Assembly (NCBI RefSeq): GCF_003633725.1
Contig: NZ_RBIJ01000001.1
Coordinates: forward strand, 379,934 to 443,933
Source of the DNA: Brockia lithotrophica
GTDB lineage: Bacteria; Bacillota; Bacilli; Thermicanales; DSM-22653
Length of the DNA: 64,000 nucleotides
Direction of reading: 5' to 3'
Of the stretch, positions 17,148 to 24,792 are shown piece after piece; position 1 is the stretch's first letter, and the number at the start of each line of letters is the position of its first letter. The notes under the pieces are model-generated. The model had not been told where the DNA came from. It saw only the letters and a list, made by a program, of their open reading frames with translations, and made no database searches. The translations under genes were made by a program, and so were the position numbers.

Positions 17148-17921
17148 TCAATCTTCGCGCGCGTGTTCACGCGCATACCAGCGCACGCGGCGGACGTCCG
17201 GGTCAGCGGCAATGCGTTCGGCGACGCCCTCCATGGCCCGACGATCTTCTTCGTTGGCGTGGCGGATCTCCGCTTCGATGACCACGAGTTCATCGGGGGA
17301 GGCGAGGGGCGGAGAAGGTTCCGCACCGGGACTTCCCCCCGCGACGTAGGGCATGGTCTGAAGGGAGAGAAGGCGCAGGCGTTCGCGTGCAAGTTCTTCG
17401 ATGATTCTGAGTCTCAGTCGGTACTCTTCTTTGGCGCGGCACACGACCGTCAACACGAAGGCGACGTCGAGGTCTGTGGCTTCTCCGAGCGGACGACGGT
17501 CGATGTAGGCGCCCAGGGGACGCAACACCACGTGCGTGAGGACGACGAAGGCAGCAGCCAGCGCAGCGTAGCTCGTAAAGCCCCAACCGGCAAGAACGCC
17601 TACGGCGGCGGAGGCCCAAAGGGTCGCCGCCGTATTCAGTCCGCGCACGTTGAAGCCTTCGCGCATGATCACTCCAGCGCCGAGAAAGCCGATGCCCGAC
17701 ACGACGTAGGAGGCGATGCGCGTCGGGCTCGTGTCCCCAGGTACGAGTTCGGAAAGCGACACGAACGTCGCCGATGCGAGGGCGACGAGGGCATTCGTCC
17801 GGAGTCCGGCGCGGCGCTGGCGCCATTGGCGCTCAAAGCCGATCATCGCGCCGAGGAGCACGGCCGTCCCGATGCGAAGGGCAAACTCACCGAGCGTCAC
17901 GGCGATCACCGTTCCTAGCAT
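17148..17921 (-). CDS. MgtC/SapB family membrane protein
   Basis: 257 residues. Four to five N-terminal helices with family motifs LLGAMIGFERQWRQRRAGLRTNALVALASA (spread over about 20-50) and SGIGFLGAGVIMREGFNVRGLNTAATLW (about 75-102), including the Asn-Ala and Gly-rich signatures of MgtC. The C-terminal cytoplasmic ACT-like tail (about 155-257) is longer than in simple SapB proteins. MgtC homologues act in magnesium homeostasis and modulate F-type ATPase in pathogens. ATG at 17921 has only a weak ribosome-binding site. A degenerate 50-bp copy of part of this gene lies immediately upstream. No M-box magnesium riboswitch was recognisable. Confidence 0.85.
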   Translation of the reverse strand: MLGTVIAVTLGEFALRIGTAVLLGAMIGFERQWRQRRAGLRTNALVALASATFVSLSELVPGDTSPTRIASYVVSGIGFLGAGVIMREGFNVRGLNTAATLWASAAVGVLAGWGFTSYAALAAAFVVLTHVVLRPLGAYIDRRPLGEATDLDVAFVLTVVCRAKEEYRLRLRIIEELARERLRLLSLQTMPYVAGGSPGAEPSPPLASPDELVVIEAEIRHANEEDRRAMEGVAERIAADPDVRRVRWYAREHARED

Positions 17922-17991
17922 ATCGGTTTGCCGGAGTTTCGGCAATGCGAACCCCAGGGGTTTTTTGCTGCGTATGGTAAACCCCAAGACA

Positions 17992-18041
17992 GAGGAGCAC
18001 GGTCGTTCCGATGCGGCGAGTGCGGGAAACAGGTTCACCGA
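17992..18041 (-). pseudogene. fragmentary duplicate of the mgtC-like 5' region
   Basis: Positions 17992-18015 match 17853-17876 of the mgtC-like gene in 22 of 24 bases, and with one gap the similarity extends to CACCGA at about 18041 (17893 in the gene). Read on the minus strand in one frame it gives RRIGTTVLL, compared with LRIGTAVLL in the intact protein. It appears to be a decayed tandem duplication. Confidence 0.4.
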
Positions 18042-18373
18042 ATGCCGCGCTTTGGCGTTTCCTTCGGGCCTGCGTCCGCACTCCAATGTCCGATAAGAGA
18101 TATTATGTAGACTAAAGCGAGAGCGAGGCCACCCCCAGAAGCCGTACGCCGCGCATCGCGCGGATGGCCGCAACCCTCCGTCCTTGAAGGGTTCGTCGAT
18201 CCGGGCATATTCTAGACTCCAAGGATTCTTTCCCCCACGATCCCGCAGACGTGCCGGAACATGCGCGCGTTGAGATCCAGTCTTCCGACCTTTTCCTTAG
18301 CCCCTATATAGCCCCTATAGCCCCGACTCCTCCACGTAAACACGCGTGAAGTACCGCTCGGGAGGAATGCGCG
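18042..18373. other. intergenic region between mgtC-like and DUF309 genes
   Basis: About 330 bp with stop codons in all frames longer than shadows. It contains no tRNA or riboswitch that I can support. A T-arm-like GGTTCG string near 18190 lacks a cloverleaf. It holds the 11-bp tandem repeat at 18298-18324 and AT-rich TATTAT near 18101 that could be part of a promoter in either direction. Confidence 0.5.
18298..18324. repeat. 11-bp tandem repeat
   Basis: TAGCCCCTATA occurs twice head to tail (18298-18308, 18309-18319) and a third partial GCCCC follows. The period equals about one helical turn. It lies 50 bp before the DUF309 gene start, where a regulator could bind; this is speculative. Confidence 0.6.
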
Positions 18374-18856
18374 GTGCCGAACGAATTGTGGGACGAGCTT
18401 CCCCGACCCCTCCGGGAATTCTTTTGTCTGTATGCCAAAGGCGAGTACTTCGACGCCCACGAAGTTTTGGAGGACTTTTGGCTCGAGGAAGGACGGGATC
18501 CCCTCCTCCAGGCGCTCATCCAGGTGGCCGTCGCCTACTACCACTATGAGGCGGGCAACGTCGCGGGAAGTCGTGCGCTTTTCACCTCGGCGTTGGGCTA
18601 CCTCGAACGCGCGGAAGAAAGTCGGCGTCGCCTTCGGCCGCTCCCTTCAGAAACCCCTACAACTGCTCCGGATGACGCAAGGGCTCCGCATCCCTACGGC
18701 CTTCGCATTCCGGACATCGTCCGCGCCATTTCGGAATTGCTTCCCCATCTTCCGGACGTGCGCCGTCTTCCCCTCGAAGAGGTTCAAAAGGCACCCTTGC
18801 CCAAGGTGGAATTCTCCCCCGGGGGTGTCCCTTGCGCTTCCTTTTGCACTTCGTAA
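18374..18856 (+). CDS. DUF309 domain protein
   Basis: 160 residues. The N-terminal two-thirds match the DUF309 helical fold through FFCLYAKGEYFDAHEVLEDFW (about 16-36) and PLLQALIQVAVAYYHYEAGN (about 43-62), with the conserved aromatic/acidic HE pair. Bacillus YpuF-type proteins of this family have no firmly known function. The C-terminal 50 residues are Pro-rich and not conserved. GTG 18374 follows GGGAGGAATGC. It converges with the patatin-like gene. Confidence 0.78.
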   Translation: MPNELWDELPRPLREFFCLYAKGEYFDAHEVLEDFWLEEGRDPLLQALIQVAVAYYHYEAGNVAGSRALFTSALGYLERAEESRRRLRPLPSETPTTAPDDARAPHPYGLRIPDIVRAISELLPHLPDVRRLPLEEVQKAPLPKVEFSPGGVPCASFCTS

Positions 18857-18932
18857 ATGCGTTTGCGGACGCGTTTCTCCCTTTGCAAGGTTTCCAAACG
18901 CGCGCAATCGGTCCACCAAGGGGCCTTTGTCG

Positions 18933-19736
18933 TTACCTCTTTTTCAGAGCCTTGATCCTTTGGATCTTCTTTCGGATCACAGGAAGCGCCCGCACGGCGG
19001 CCTCCCGCCCCCCCTCGAGAAGCCGTTCCGGATCGTCCACGAAAAGCGTGGAACGTACGCCGTTAAGGCTCGGTTGGATGAGCACATCTACTTCGCGGTT
19101 CTTGCACCGAATGAGGTGGTGTCCGGAAATCTCCATCGTGCGGACCAATACGTCGTACACGTGGCGGATGTTCCGCACGGGAGGTGCGGGAGAAACGTCC
19201 ACACCGATGCTGAGATCTACAGACTCCCTCTCCAAGGCTTCGGCAGGCACGCGGGCAACGACGCCGCCGTCGACGAGGACATAGGGGCCGTAGAATACAG
19301 GCTCCAAGAGCCCGGGAAGGGCGATGCTCGCCCGCAAAAGGAGAGAGGCGGGGCCCTCGCGGAAGACGACGAGTTCCCCGCTTTTCAGGTCCGTGGCCGC
19401 GATATAGACCGGCAAAGGAAAGTCGGCGAGGTCGCGGTCTCCGAATACCTCTGCAATCGCCTTAAGGATCTTTGTGCCGCGCAAAAGTGCGTAACGCGAA
19501 GGCCGAAAGTCGAGAAACTGCCTTATATCCGTTTGACGGTACAGGGAAAAAATCTCACGAGGGGAACGGCCATCGGCGTACAGCGCAGCTATGAGCGCTC
19601 CCACGCTTGAACCCGCAATGCAGCAAACGGAAATCCCGGCCTCCTCTAAGACCTCGAGGACACCGAGGTGCGCGAGTCCGCGTACGCCTCCCGCGCCGAG
19701 GACGAGTCCGATGCGAACGTCTCCGAATTCCCCCAC
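18933..19736 (-). CDS. patatin-like phospholipase family protein (RssA/YlbK type)
   Basis: 267 residues. The oxyanion-hole GAGGVRGLAHLGVL (about 14-27), nucleophile elbow AGSSVGAL with S44, and the catalytic Asp in VLVDGGVV complete the Ser-Asp dyad of patatin-like acyl hydrolases. Such bacterial proteins hydrolyse lipid acyl esters; the actual substrate is unknown. Starts with GTG at 19736; a 14-base near-duplicate of the start region lies directly upstream (two copies of GTGTGGGGGAAT). It follows acs on the same strand with a 93-bp gap. Confidence 0.85.
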   Translation of the reverse strand: MGEFGDVRIGLVLGAGGVRGLAHLGVLEVLEEAGISVCCIAGSSVGALIAALYADGRSPREIFSLYRQTDIRQFLDFRPSRYALLRGTKILKAIAEVFGDRDLADFPLPVYIAATDLKSGELVVFREGPASLLLRASIALPGLLEPVFYGPYVLVDGGVVARVPAEALERESVDLSIGVDVSPAPPVRNIRHVYDVLVRTMEISGHHLIRCKNREVDVLIQPSLNGVRSTLFVDDPERLLEGGREAAVRALPVIRKKIQRIKALKKR

Positions 19737-19829
19737 ACGGATTCCCCCACACCCCCATGCCGTTCCGCATACAGGAGTGATGAAACGTAGGTCTATCTAT
19801 TCGTATTTTTAACAGCCGGCAACCTCGCT

Positions 19830-21818
19830 TTAGAGGTTCTGCGACCAAGCGTCCCGGAGCCGGGCCAGCCGTTCGATGGAATCCGGGTTGTCAAGCGAGG
19901 TCAGATCGCCGCGGATCTCGCCCGCAAGGAGGAGTTCCTTGAGGAGGCGGCGCATGATCTTCCCGCTTCGGGTTCTGGGAAGCGTAGGAACGATCGCCAC
20001 GCGCTTCGGTTTTGCGTAGCTTCCCACGCTCCGCGCGACGCGCTCGATGAGTTCGCGCTCGAGCTCCTCAGAAGGGGTGTACCCCTGGCGCAAGACGACG
20101 AAACCAAAGGGCATCTCCCCCTTGATCGCATCGGGCACCCCGATTACCGCGGCTTCTGCAACTGCCGGATGCTCCGTAAGCGCGGCCTCGAGCTCCATGG
20201 TCCCAATCCGATGTCCCGCAACGTTGATCACGTCGTCTACGCGCCCGACGACCCAGTACATCCCGTCGGCGTCGCGTACCGCCGCGTCTCCTGTGTAATA
20301 GTACCCCGGAAAACGGCCGAAGTACAGGTTCCGGTAGCGCTCCGGTTCCTTGTAAAGCGTACGCGCGAGGGACGGGAAAGGATTCTTGAGGACGAGGTAC
20401 CCGACTTCTCCCGGCGGAACGGGCCTGCCCTCGTCGTCAAGGACCTCTCCGAGGTACCCGGGCAGGGCGTGCCCCGTAGCCCCCGGTTTCGTCGCGGTGA
20501 TGCCTACGATGCTGGAAGCCCACGCCGTGCCGGTTTCGCTCTGGCCGTACGTGTTGTTCACAAAGGCGGATTTCCGGCCGAGCACCTCGTAGGCCCAGGT
20601 AAAGGTCTCCGGATCGAGCGGCTCACCTACCAGGGCGATGACCTCGAGGAGCTCATTTCCGTGGATCCACTTCTCCCCTTCCCTGCGGAGCATGCGCAAG
20701 AGCGTGGGGGCCGTGAAGAGTTTGTTCACCCGATACCGTTCGAGGACGTCGTAGAACCTCCCCGGATTGGGGCTGTCCGGCGCACCTTCGTACAGGACAA
20801 GCGTAAGTCCGTGGGCGAGACCACCGACGACGCCGAAGATGGGGGCCGTAAGCCACCCTACGTCCGCCGTCACCCAAACCCGATCGTCGGGGCGCGGCGC
20901 GAGGCTCCACTTCACGTTGGCGTACGTGCCGAGGAGAAAGCCGACGCCGCTGTGGACGAGCCCTTTCGGTTTCGAGGTCGTACCTGAGGTGTAGATCACG
21001 AAACCGGGGGCGTTGGCCTCTACGGGGACGGGATCGAAGGCTGCCGGGACGCCAGAGACGAAGTCTTCGTAGGCGATGTCGCGGACGGGGTCCATGGACA
21101 GGTCGATTCCAAAGCGTCGGAAGACGACCACGCGTTCGACGCCGAGCCCGTCTATCGCCGCATCGAGTGTGGGTTTCAAGGGAATGAGCTTGCCGCGGCG
21201 GATCGTCGCGTCAGCCACGAGGACGACCTTGGGAGAAAAATCCCGCAGGCGCTCGCGCACCGCCTCGACGGAAAATCCGGCAAAGAGCACCGTGTACACC
21301 GCCCCCAAGCGGTAGGCGGCGTGGATCGTCACAAAGGCCTCGGGGATGTTGGAGGCAAAGAGGGCGACGTGATCTCCGGGCTTTACGCCGGAATCGGCAA
21401 GCGCTCGGGCGAGCCGTACCGTAGCTTCGTAGAGGTCCTGGTAGGTCCAAATTTCGCGGTGCCCGTCCTCACGTTCGTAAAAGAGCGCCACCTTGTTCCG
21501 CGCGGCTGGCAAGTGGCGGTCGATGCAGTTTACAGAGACGTTCGTAAGACCCCCGGAGAAAAAGCGAAAGTCCGTAAAGGTTCCCTCGAACGCCTTGGTC
21601 CATCCGGCAAACCAATGCAGTTCGTGGGCGATGCGTTCCCAATAGGCGACCGGATTTTCCGCGGCTTCTTGCATGAGCGCCTGCACTTCCGCCTGCGTGA
21701 GACCGAACGCCTCCTCGCTCTTTTTTCGCAGCTCCTGCGAAGGCGGAATGAGCGGTTTCCCTACGTGCAAAAGGCGGGCCTCCCGATATGCCTCCAACGG
21801 ACGATCCTCGATGCTCAT
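19830..21818 (-). CDS. acs: acetyl-CoA (acyl-CoA) synthetase, AMP-forming
   Basis: 662 residues. Activates acetate, or another short acid, to acyl-AMP and then the CoA thioester. Adenylate-forming motifs: YTSGTTSKPKG (A3), NNTYGQSETGTAW (A5), YYTGDAAVRDADGMYWVVGR (A7) and the C-terminal lysine region RTRSGKIMRR, with the Lys that is acetylated in Acs regulation. The N-terminal AMP-binding extension VAYWERIAHELHWF is typical of Acs and propionyl-CoA synthetases, so the two cannot be separated. ATG 21818 follows GGGAGGGGG. It has its own promoter and sits just after the hydrogenase terminator. Confidence 0.9.
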   Translation of the reverse strand: MSIEDRPLEAYREARLLHVGKPLIPPSQELRKKSEEAFGLTQAEVQALMQEAAENPVAYWERIAHELHWFAGWTKAFEGTFTDFRFFSGGLTNVSVNCIDRHLPAARNKVALFYEREDGHREIWTYQDLYEATVRLARALADSGVKPGDHVALFASNIPEAFVTIHAAYRLGAVYTVLFAGFSVEAVRERLRDFSPKVVLVADATIRRGKLIPLKPTLDAAIDGLGVERVVVFRRFGIDLSMDPVRDIAYEDFVSGVPAAFDPVPVEANAPGFVIYTSGTTSKPKGLVHSGVGFLLGTYANVKWSLAPRPDDRVWVTADVGWLTAPIFGVVGGLAHGLTLVLYEGAPDSPNPGRFYDVLERYRVNKLFTAPTLLRMLRREGEKWIHGNELLEVIALVGEPLDPETFTWAYEVLGRKSAFVNNTYGQSETGTAWASSIVGITATKPGATGHALPGYLGEVLDDEGRPVPPGEVGYLVLKNPFPSLARTLYKEPERYRNLYFGRFPGYYYTGDAAVRDADGMYWVVGRVDDVINVAGHRIGTMELEAALTEHPAVAEAAVIGVPDAIKGEMPFGFVVLRQGYTPSEELERELIERVARSVGSYAKPKRVAIVPTLPRTRSGKIMRRLLKELLLAGEIRGDLTSLDNPDSIERLARLRDAWSQNL

Positions 21819-21933
21819 CTCCGTCCCCCTCCCGGGTTTCGAACCTTCGAGAAACAACGCTTCCCGAAACATTCGCACGAAACCGTGTGTTCCGCAACCT
21901 TAGTACCAGGTTTTAGTGGCGGGATTGCCCTTT

Positions 21934-21962
21934 ACTTTAGCCGATCGTCGAACCCAAGTCAA
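21934..21962 (-). promoter_or_regulatory. promoter of acs
   Basis: Minus-strand TTGACT (21957-21962), 17-bp spacer and TAAAGT (21934-21939). It lies between the hydrogenase terminator and the acs start, leaving a leader of about 110 nt. Confidence 0.55.
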
Positions 21963-21970
21963 GGAACCGG

Positions 21971-22004
21971 AAAAAGAAATCGGCAGGGAATTTCCCTGCC
22001 GATT
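21971..22004 (-). terminator. terminator of the hydrogenase operon
   Basis: A perfect 13-bp inverted repeat with a single central base (21978-22004, AATCGGCAGGGAA arms) followed on the minus strand by a T-rich run (complement of 21971-21978). It is 44 bp beyond the cytochrome b stop codon. Confidence 0.92.
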
Positions 22005-22047
22005 CTGGGGCTTGCGCGGCCACGAGATCCGGGGGCTTCGGAATCCT

Positions 22048-22893
22048 TTAGTTCCGCAAGGCTTCGGAAGTTTCCACGGGGACGTCGAGCTTGCGACCGA
22101 GCTCCTCCGCAACCGCCTCTTTGGGGGCCGTCTTCCAGCCGGTGAAGATCGAGCTCAAGGTGCCGGAGCGCTCCATGAAGTCGTCGCGGATCGCCATGTA
22201 CACGTGGACCATGACGAAGATCATGATGAGCCATGCGACGACGTGGTGAATCGAGCGAATCGTGAACGCATCGCCGAAGACCTTAAACTGCCAGGAGACG
22301 AGCTTCCCCCACGTGGTATCGAGCTGCGGTTCGAAGAGCATGAAGAACCCCGTGAGCACCATGATCAAGGACATCACGCCGAGGGCGTAGTAGCTGAACA
22401 TGGCGAGCGGGTTGTGCCCTACGTAGTGACGCTTGCGGTTAGGCAGAAAGAGGTAGAACTTGAGGGTTTCCCACATCCCCGACCAAAATTCCTTGGTGAA
22501 CGGATTTTCCGCCGCGTAGCGGTTCCCCCAGATGAGCCAGTACAACCTGCCCACCCACGCGACGGCGAAGACGAATCCGGTGATGAAGTGGACGATCCTC
22601 ACCCACCCCATGAAAAAGTTCGCCGCCTCGCCGGGAATGAGGGGGACGGGAAACACGAATGGGTTGCCGATGTACACCCCGGTAGCGAAAAGGGTGAAGA
22701 TGGAAAAGGCGTTGATCCAATGCCACACGCGGACGGGGAGTTCCCAGACGTAGACGCGCACGTAACCGTCACCTAAATCTTGTACCACGGGGCGGCGGTG
22801 TTCGGGAACGCCGGGAGCGGCGACCCGCCGGCGTTCCCCGCCCTCGTCTGCGCGACGGTGAGCCCGCTCCCGTGCCTCGAGCTCGTAAGCCAC
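22048..22893 (-). CDS. hyaC: [NiFe]-hydrogenase cytochrome b subunit
   Basis: 281 residues. After a charged N-terminus (about 1-35), four membrane helices carry the di-haem ligands: RVWHWINAFSIFTLF, WVRIVHFITGFVFAV, RSIHHVVAWLIMIF and HVYMAIRDD. The family is the HyaC/HydC type that transfers electrons from the periplasm-facing hydrogenase small subunit to the quinone pool. GTG 22893 follows AAAAGGAGGG. It is last in the hya operon, ended by the terminator at 21971-22004. Confidence 0.92.
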   Translation of the reverse strand: MAYELEARERAHRRADEGGERRRVAAPGVPEHRRPVVQDLGDGYVRVYVWELPVRVWHWINAFSIFTLFATGVYIGNPFVFPVPLIPGEAANFFMGWVRIVHFITGFVFAVAWVGRLYWLIWGNRYAAENPFTKEFWSGMWETLKFYLFLPNRKRHYVGHNPLAMFSYYALGVMSLIMVLTGFFMLFEPQLDTTWGKLVSWQFKVFGDAFTIRSIHHVVAWLIMIFVMVHVYMAIRDDFMERSGTLSSIFTGWKTAPKEAVAEELGRKLDVPVETSEALRN

Positions 22894-22937
22894 GGCGGAC
22901 CCTCCTTTTCCCTCTCCTGTCGGGGATACCCTCGCCC

Positions 22938-24701
22938 TCACATGTCGAGGAAGACTTCGATCGTCCGGTTTTCGGCGAGGTCCGTGAGGTGTACGGCGCA
23001 CGCCATGCACGGGTCAAAGGAGTGGACGATGCGGATGATCTCGAGGGGCTGATCAGGGATTTCCAAAGGCGAGCCGACGAGCGAGGCCTCATACGCCCCT
23101 TCGTTTTGCAATGCGTCGCGCGGCGAGGCGTTCCACGTCGTCGGTACGACGGCCTGGAACTTCTCGATCTTTTGGTCCTTGATGATCACCCAGTGGCCAA
23201 GAGAGCCCCGCGGCGCCTCCACCCAACCGACGCCCTTCGTCTCCTTGGGCCAGGTGTTCGGCTCCCACTTCGAACTGTCGAAGGTGGCGAGGTTGCCGTT
23301 CCGGATGTTCGCCCAGAGGGCGGCCATGTCCTCCTTAGCAAATTCCACGGCCAAAGAGGCGTCGAGGGCGCGGCCGAGCGTACGGCCGATTGCGGAGTGC
23401 ATCCAGCGGATGTCCACGGGTGCCTTGTTGAGGTTTAGGGCCGAGATCAGGTGGTTGATGCGGGAGAGGGCGTCGTCGACCGCGTGGCGGATGCGCTCGT
23501 TCTTCGCCGCGTACCCGACCATCATGCGCGCCAGGGGACCGACTTCCATGTGCTTTTCCTTCCACCGCGGGGCCTTCACCCAGCTGTACTTCCCTTGGAC
23601 GTCGAGGTACTCGTACTCCTGGGTAGGTCCCGTGTAGTGGAGGTTCGTCTGGCCGTCCCAGGGATGCAGACCGTACCCAGGGGTCTCCTTGCCGTCGTAC
23701 GTGTACCAGGAATGGTCGACGAATTCCTGAACCTGGTCGATGGCCCGCGGGTCGACGTCGTGTACCTCGTTTAGATTGAGGTCGAGCACCGCGCCTCGGG
23801 GGAAGCGGTAGCTCTTTACGTCGTAGATGCTCACGGGCGACAGGTCGCCGTAGGCGAGGTAGTTCGTAAGCCCGCCGCCGTACGTCCAGTCCCGGTAAAA
23901 GGCCGAAAGGACGAGCACGTCGGGTAGGTACACTTCCTTCACGAACTCGTAGGCGCGGTCGATCTGCTTTTCGACTTCCGTGAGGCGCGACGTGTTCAAG
24001 GCGTTGTCCATGTTCGGGTCGATCGGCCACGGCACACCGCCCACGGTGTAGTTCGGGTGCGGGTTGCGACCGCCGAAGATCGTGTGGATCCGTACTACAT
24101 CCTTTTGGAAGTCGAGGGCTTCCAAGTAGTGGGCAACGGCGATGAGGTTGACCTCCGGAGGCAGGGCGTAGGCCGGATGTCCCCAGTACCCCGTGGCGAA
24201 GATCCCCAGCTGTCCGCTGTCGACGATGCGCTTGACCTTGTCCTGCACGTCCTTGAAGTACGCCGCCGTGGAATTCGGCCACTTCGAGTACATCTGAGCG
24301 ATCTCCGCCGCCTTCGCAGGGTCCGCCTTAAGGGCGTCGACGACGTCCACCCAGTCCATGGCGTGGAGCTGGTAAAAGTGAACGACGTGGTCGTGGATGA
24401 GGATCGTCTCGTGCATCAAGTTGCGGATGAGGTGGGCGTTGTGGGGGATCTGAATTCCGAGGGCGTCCTCGACCGCGCGCACGGAAGCTAGGGCGTGCAC
24501 GGTCGTGCACACGCCGCAAATGCGCTGGGTAAACGCCCAAAGATCGCGCGGGTCGCGCCCGCGAACGATGAGCTCGATGCCGCGCACCGCGGTCCCCGAG
24601 CTGTACGCCTTGGTGATCCTCTTGTTCTCTACCTCGGCCTCAATCCTGAGGTGCCCTTCAATGCGGGTTACCGGATCGACGACGACACGTCCGTTGGCCA
24701 T
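22938..24701 (-). CDS. hyaB: [NiFe]-hydrogenase large subunit
   Basis: 587 residues. The nickel-iron centre ligands are in L1 QRICGVCTTVHA (C62, C65) and L2 DPCMACAVH (C565, C568). RIEGHLRIEAE at the N-terminus and the medial NxxHEtiLiHDH helix are also conserved. The 16 residues after the final His form the C-terminal extension normally removed by a specific protease during maturation; no protease or hyp gene is in the window. It oxidises H2 on the outside of the membrane together with HyaA. ATG 24701 follows GAGGAGGG. Confidence 0.96.
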   Translation of the reverse strand: MANGRVVVDPVTRIEGHLRIEAEVENKRITKAYSSGTAVRGIELIVRGRDPRDLWAFTQRICGVCTTVHALASVRAVEDALGIQIPHNAHLIRNLMHETILIHDHVVHFYQLHAMDWVDVVDALKADPAKAAEIAQMYSKWPNSTAAYFKDVQDKVKRIVDSGQLGIFATGYWGHPAYALPPEVNLIAVAHYLEALDFQKDVVRIHTIFGGRNPHPNYTVGGVPWPIDPNMDNALNTSRLTEVEKQIDRAYEFVKEVYLPDVLVLSAFYRDWTYGGGLTNYLAYGDLSPVSIYDVKSYRFPRGAVLDLNLNEVHDVDPRAIDQVQEFVDHSWYTYDGKETPGYGLHPWDGQTNLHYTGPTQEYEYLDVQGKYSWVKAPRWKEKHMEVGPLARMMVGYAAKNERIRHAVDDALSRINHLISALNLNKAPVDIRWMHSAIGRTLGRALDASLAVEFAKEDMAALWANIRNGNLATFDSSKWEPNTWPKETKGVGWVEAPRGSLGHWVIIKDQKIEKFQAVVPTTWNASPRDALQNEGAYEASLVGSPLEIPDQPLEIIRIVHSFDPCMACAVHLTDLAENRTIEVFLDM

Positions 24702-24792
24702 GGAGGTCCCTCCTCACACGTCATTTGCATCGGAAAACAAAGCTAACCACCTGTTTCCCTCATGCCCACCAAGGGAAACTTTGCTTTCGCCC

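Noticed and set aside
17950-17966. Plus-strand AACCCC-A-GGGGTT followed by T-run as a terminator
   Set aside because: The stem would have a 1-base loop and no plus-strand gene ends just upstream.
17922-18120. M-box magnesium riboswitch upstream of the mgtC-like gene
   Set aside because: No match to the conserved leader; the sequence instead contains a decayed copy of the gene.
18170-18230. tRNA-like GGTTCG segment
   Set aside because: No acceptor stem, D-arm or anticodon stem could be formed around it.
18432-19610. Plus-strand frame of 392 codons across DUF309 and patatin genes
   Set aside because: Out of frame with DUF309 and antisense to the patatin-like gene, whose catalytic motifs are intact.
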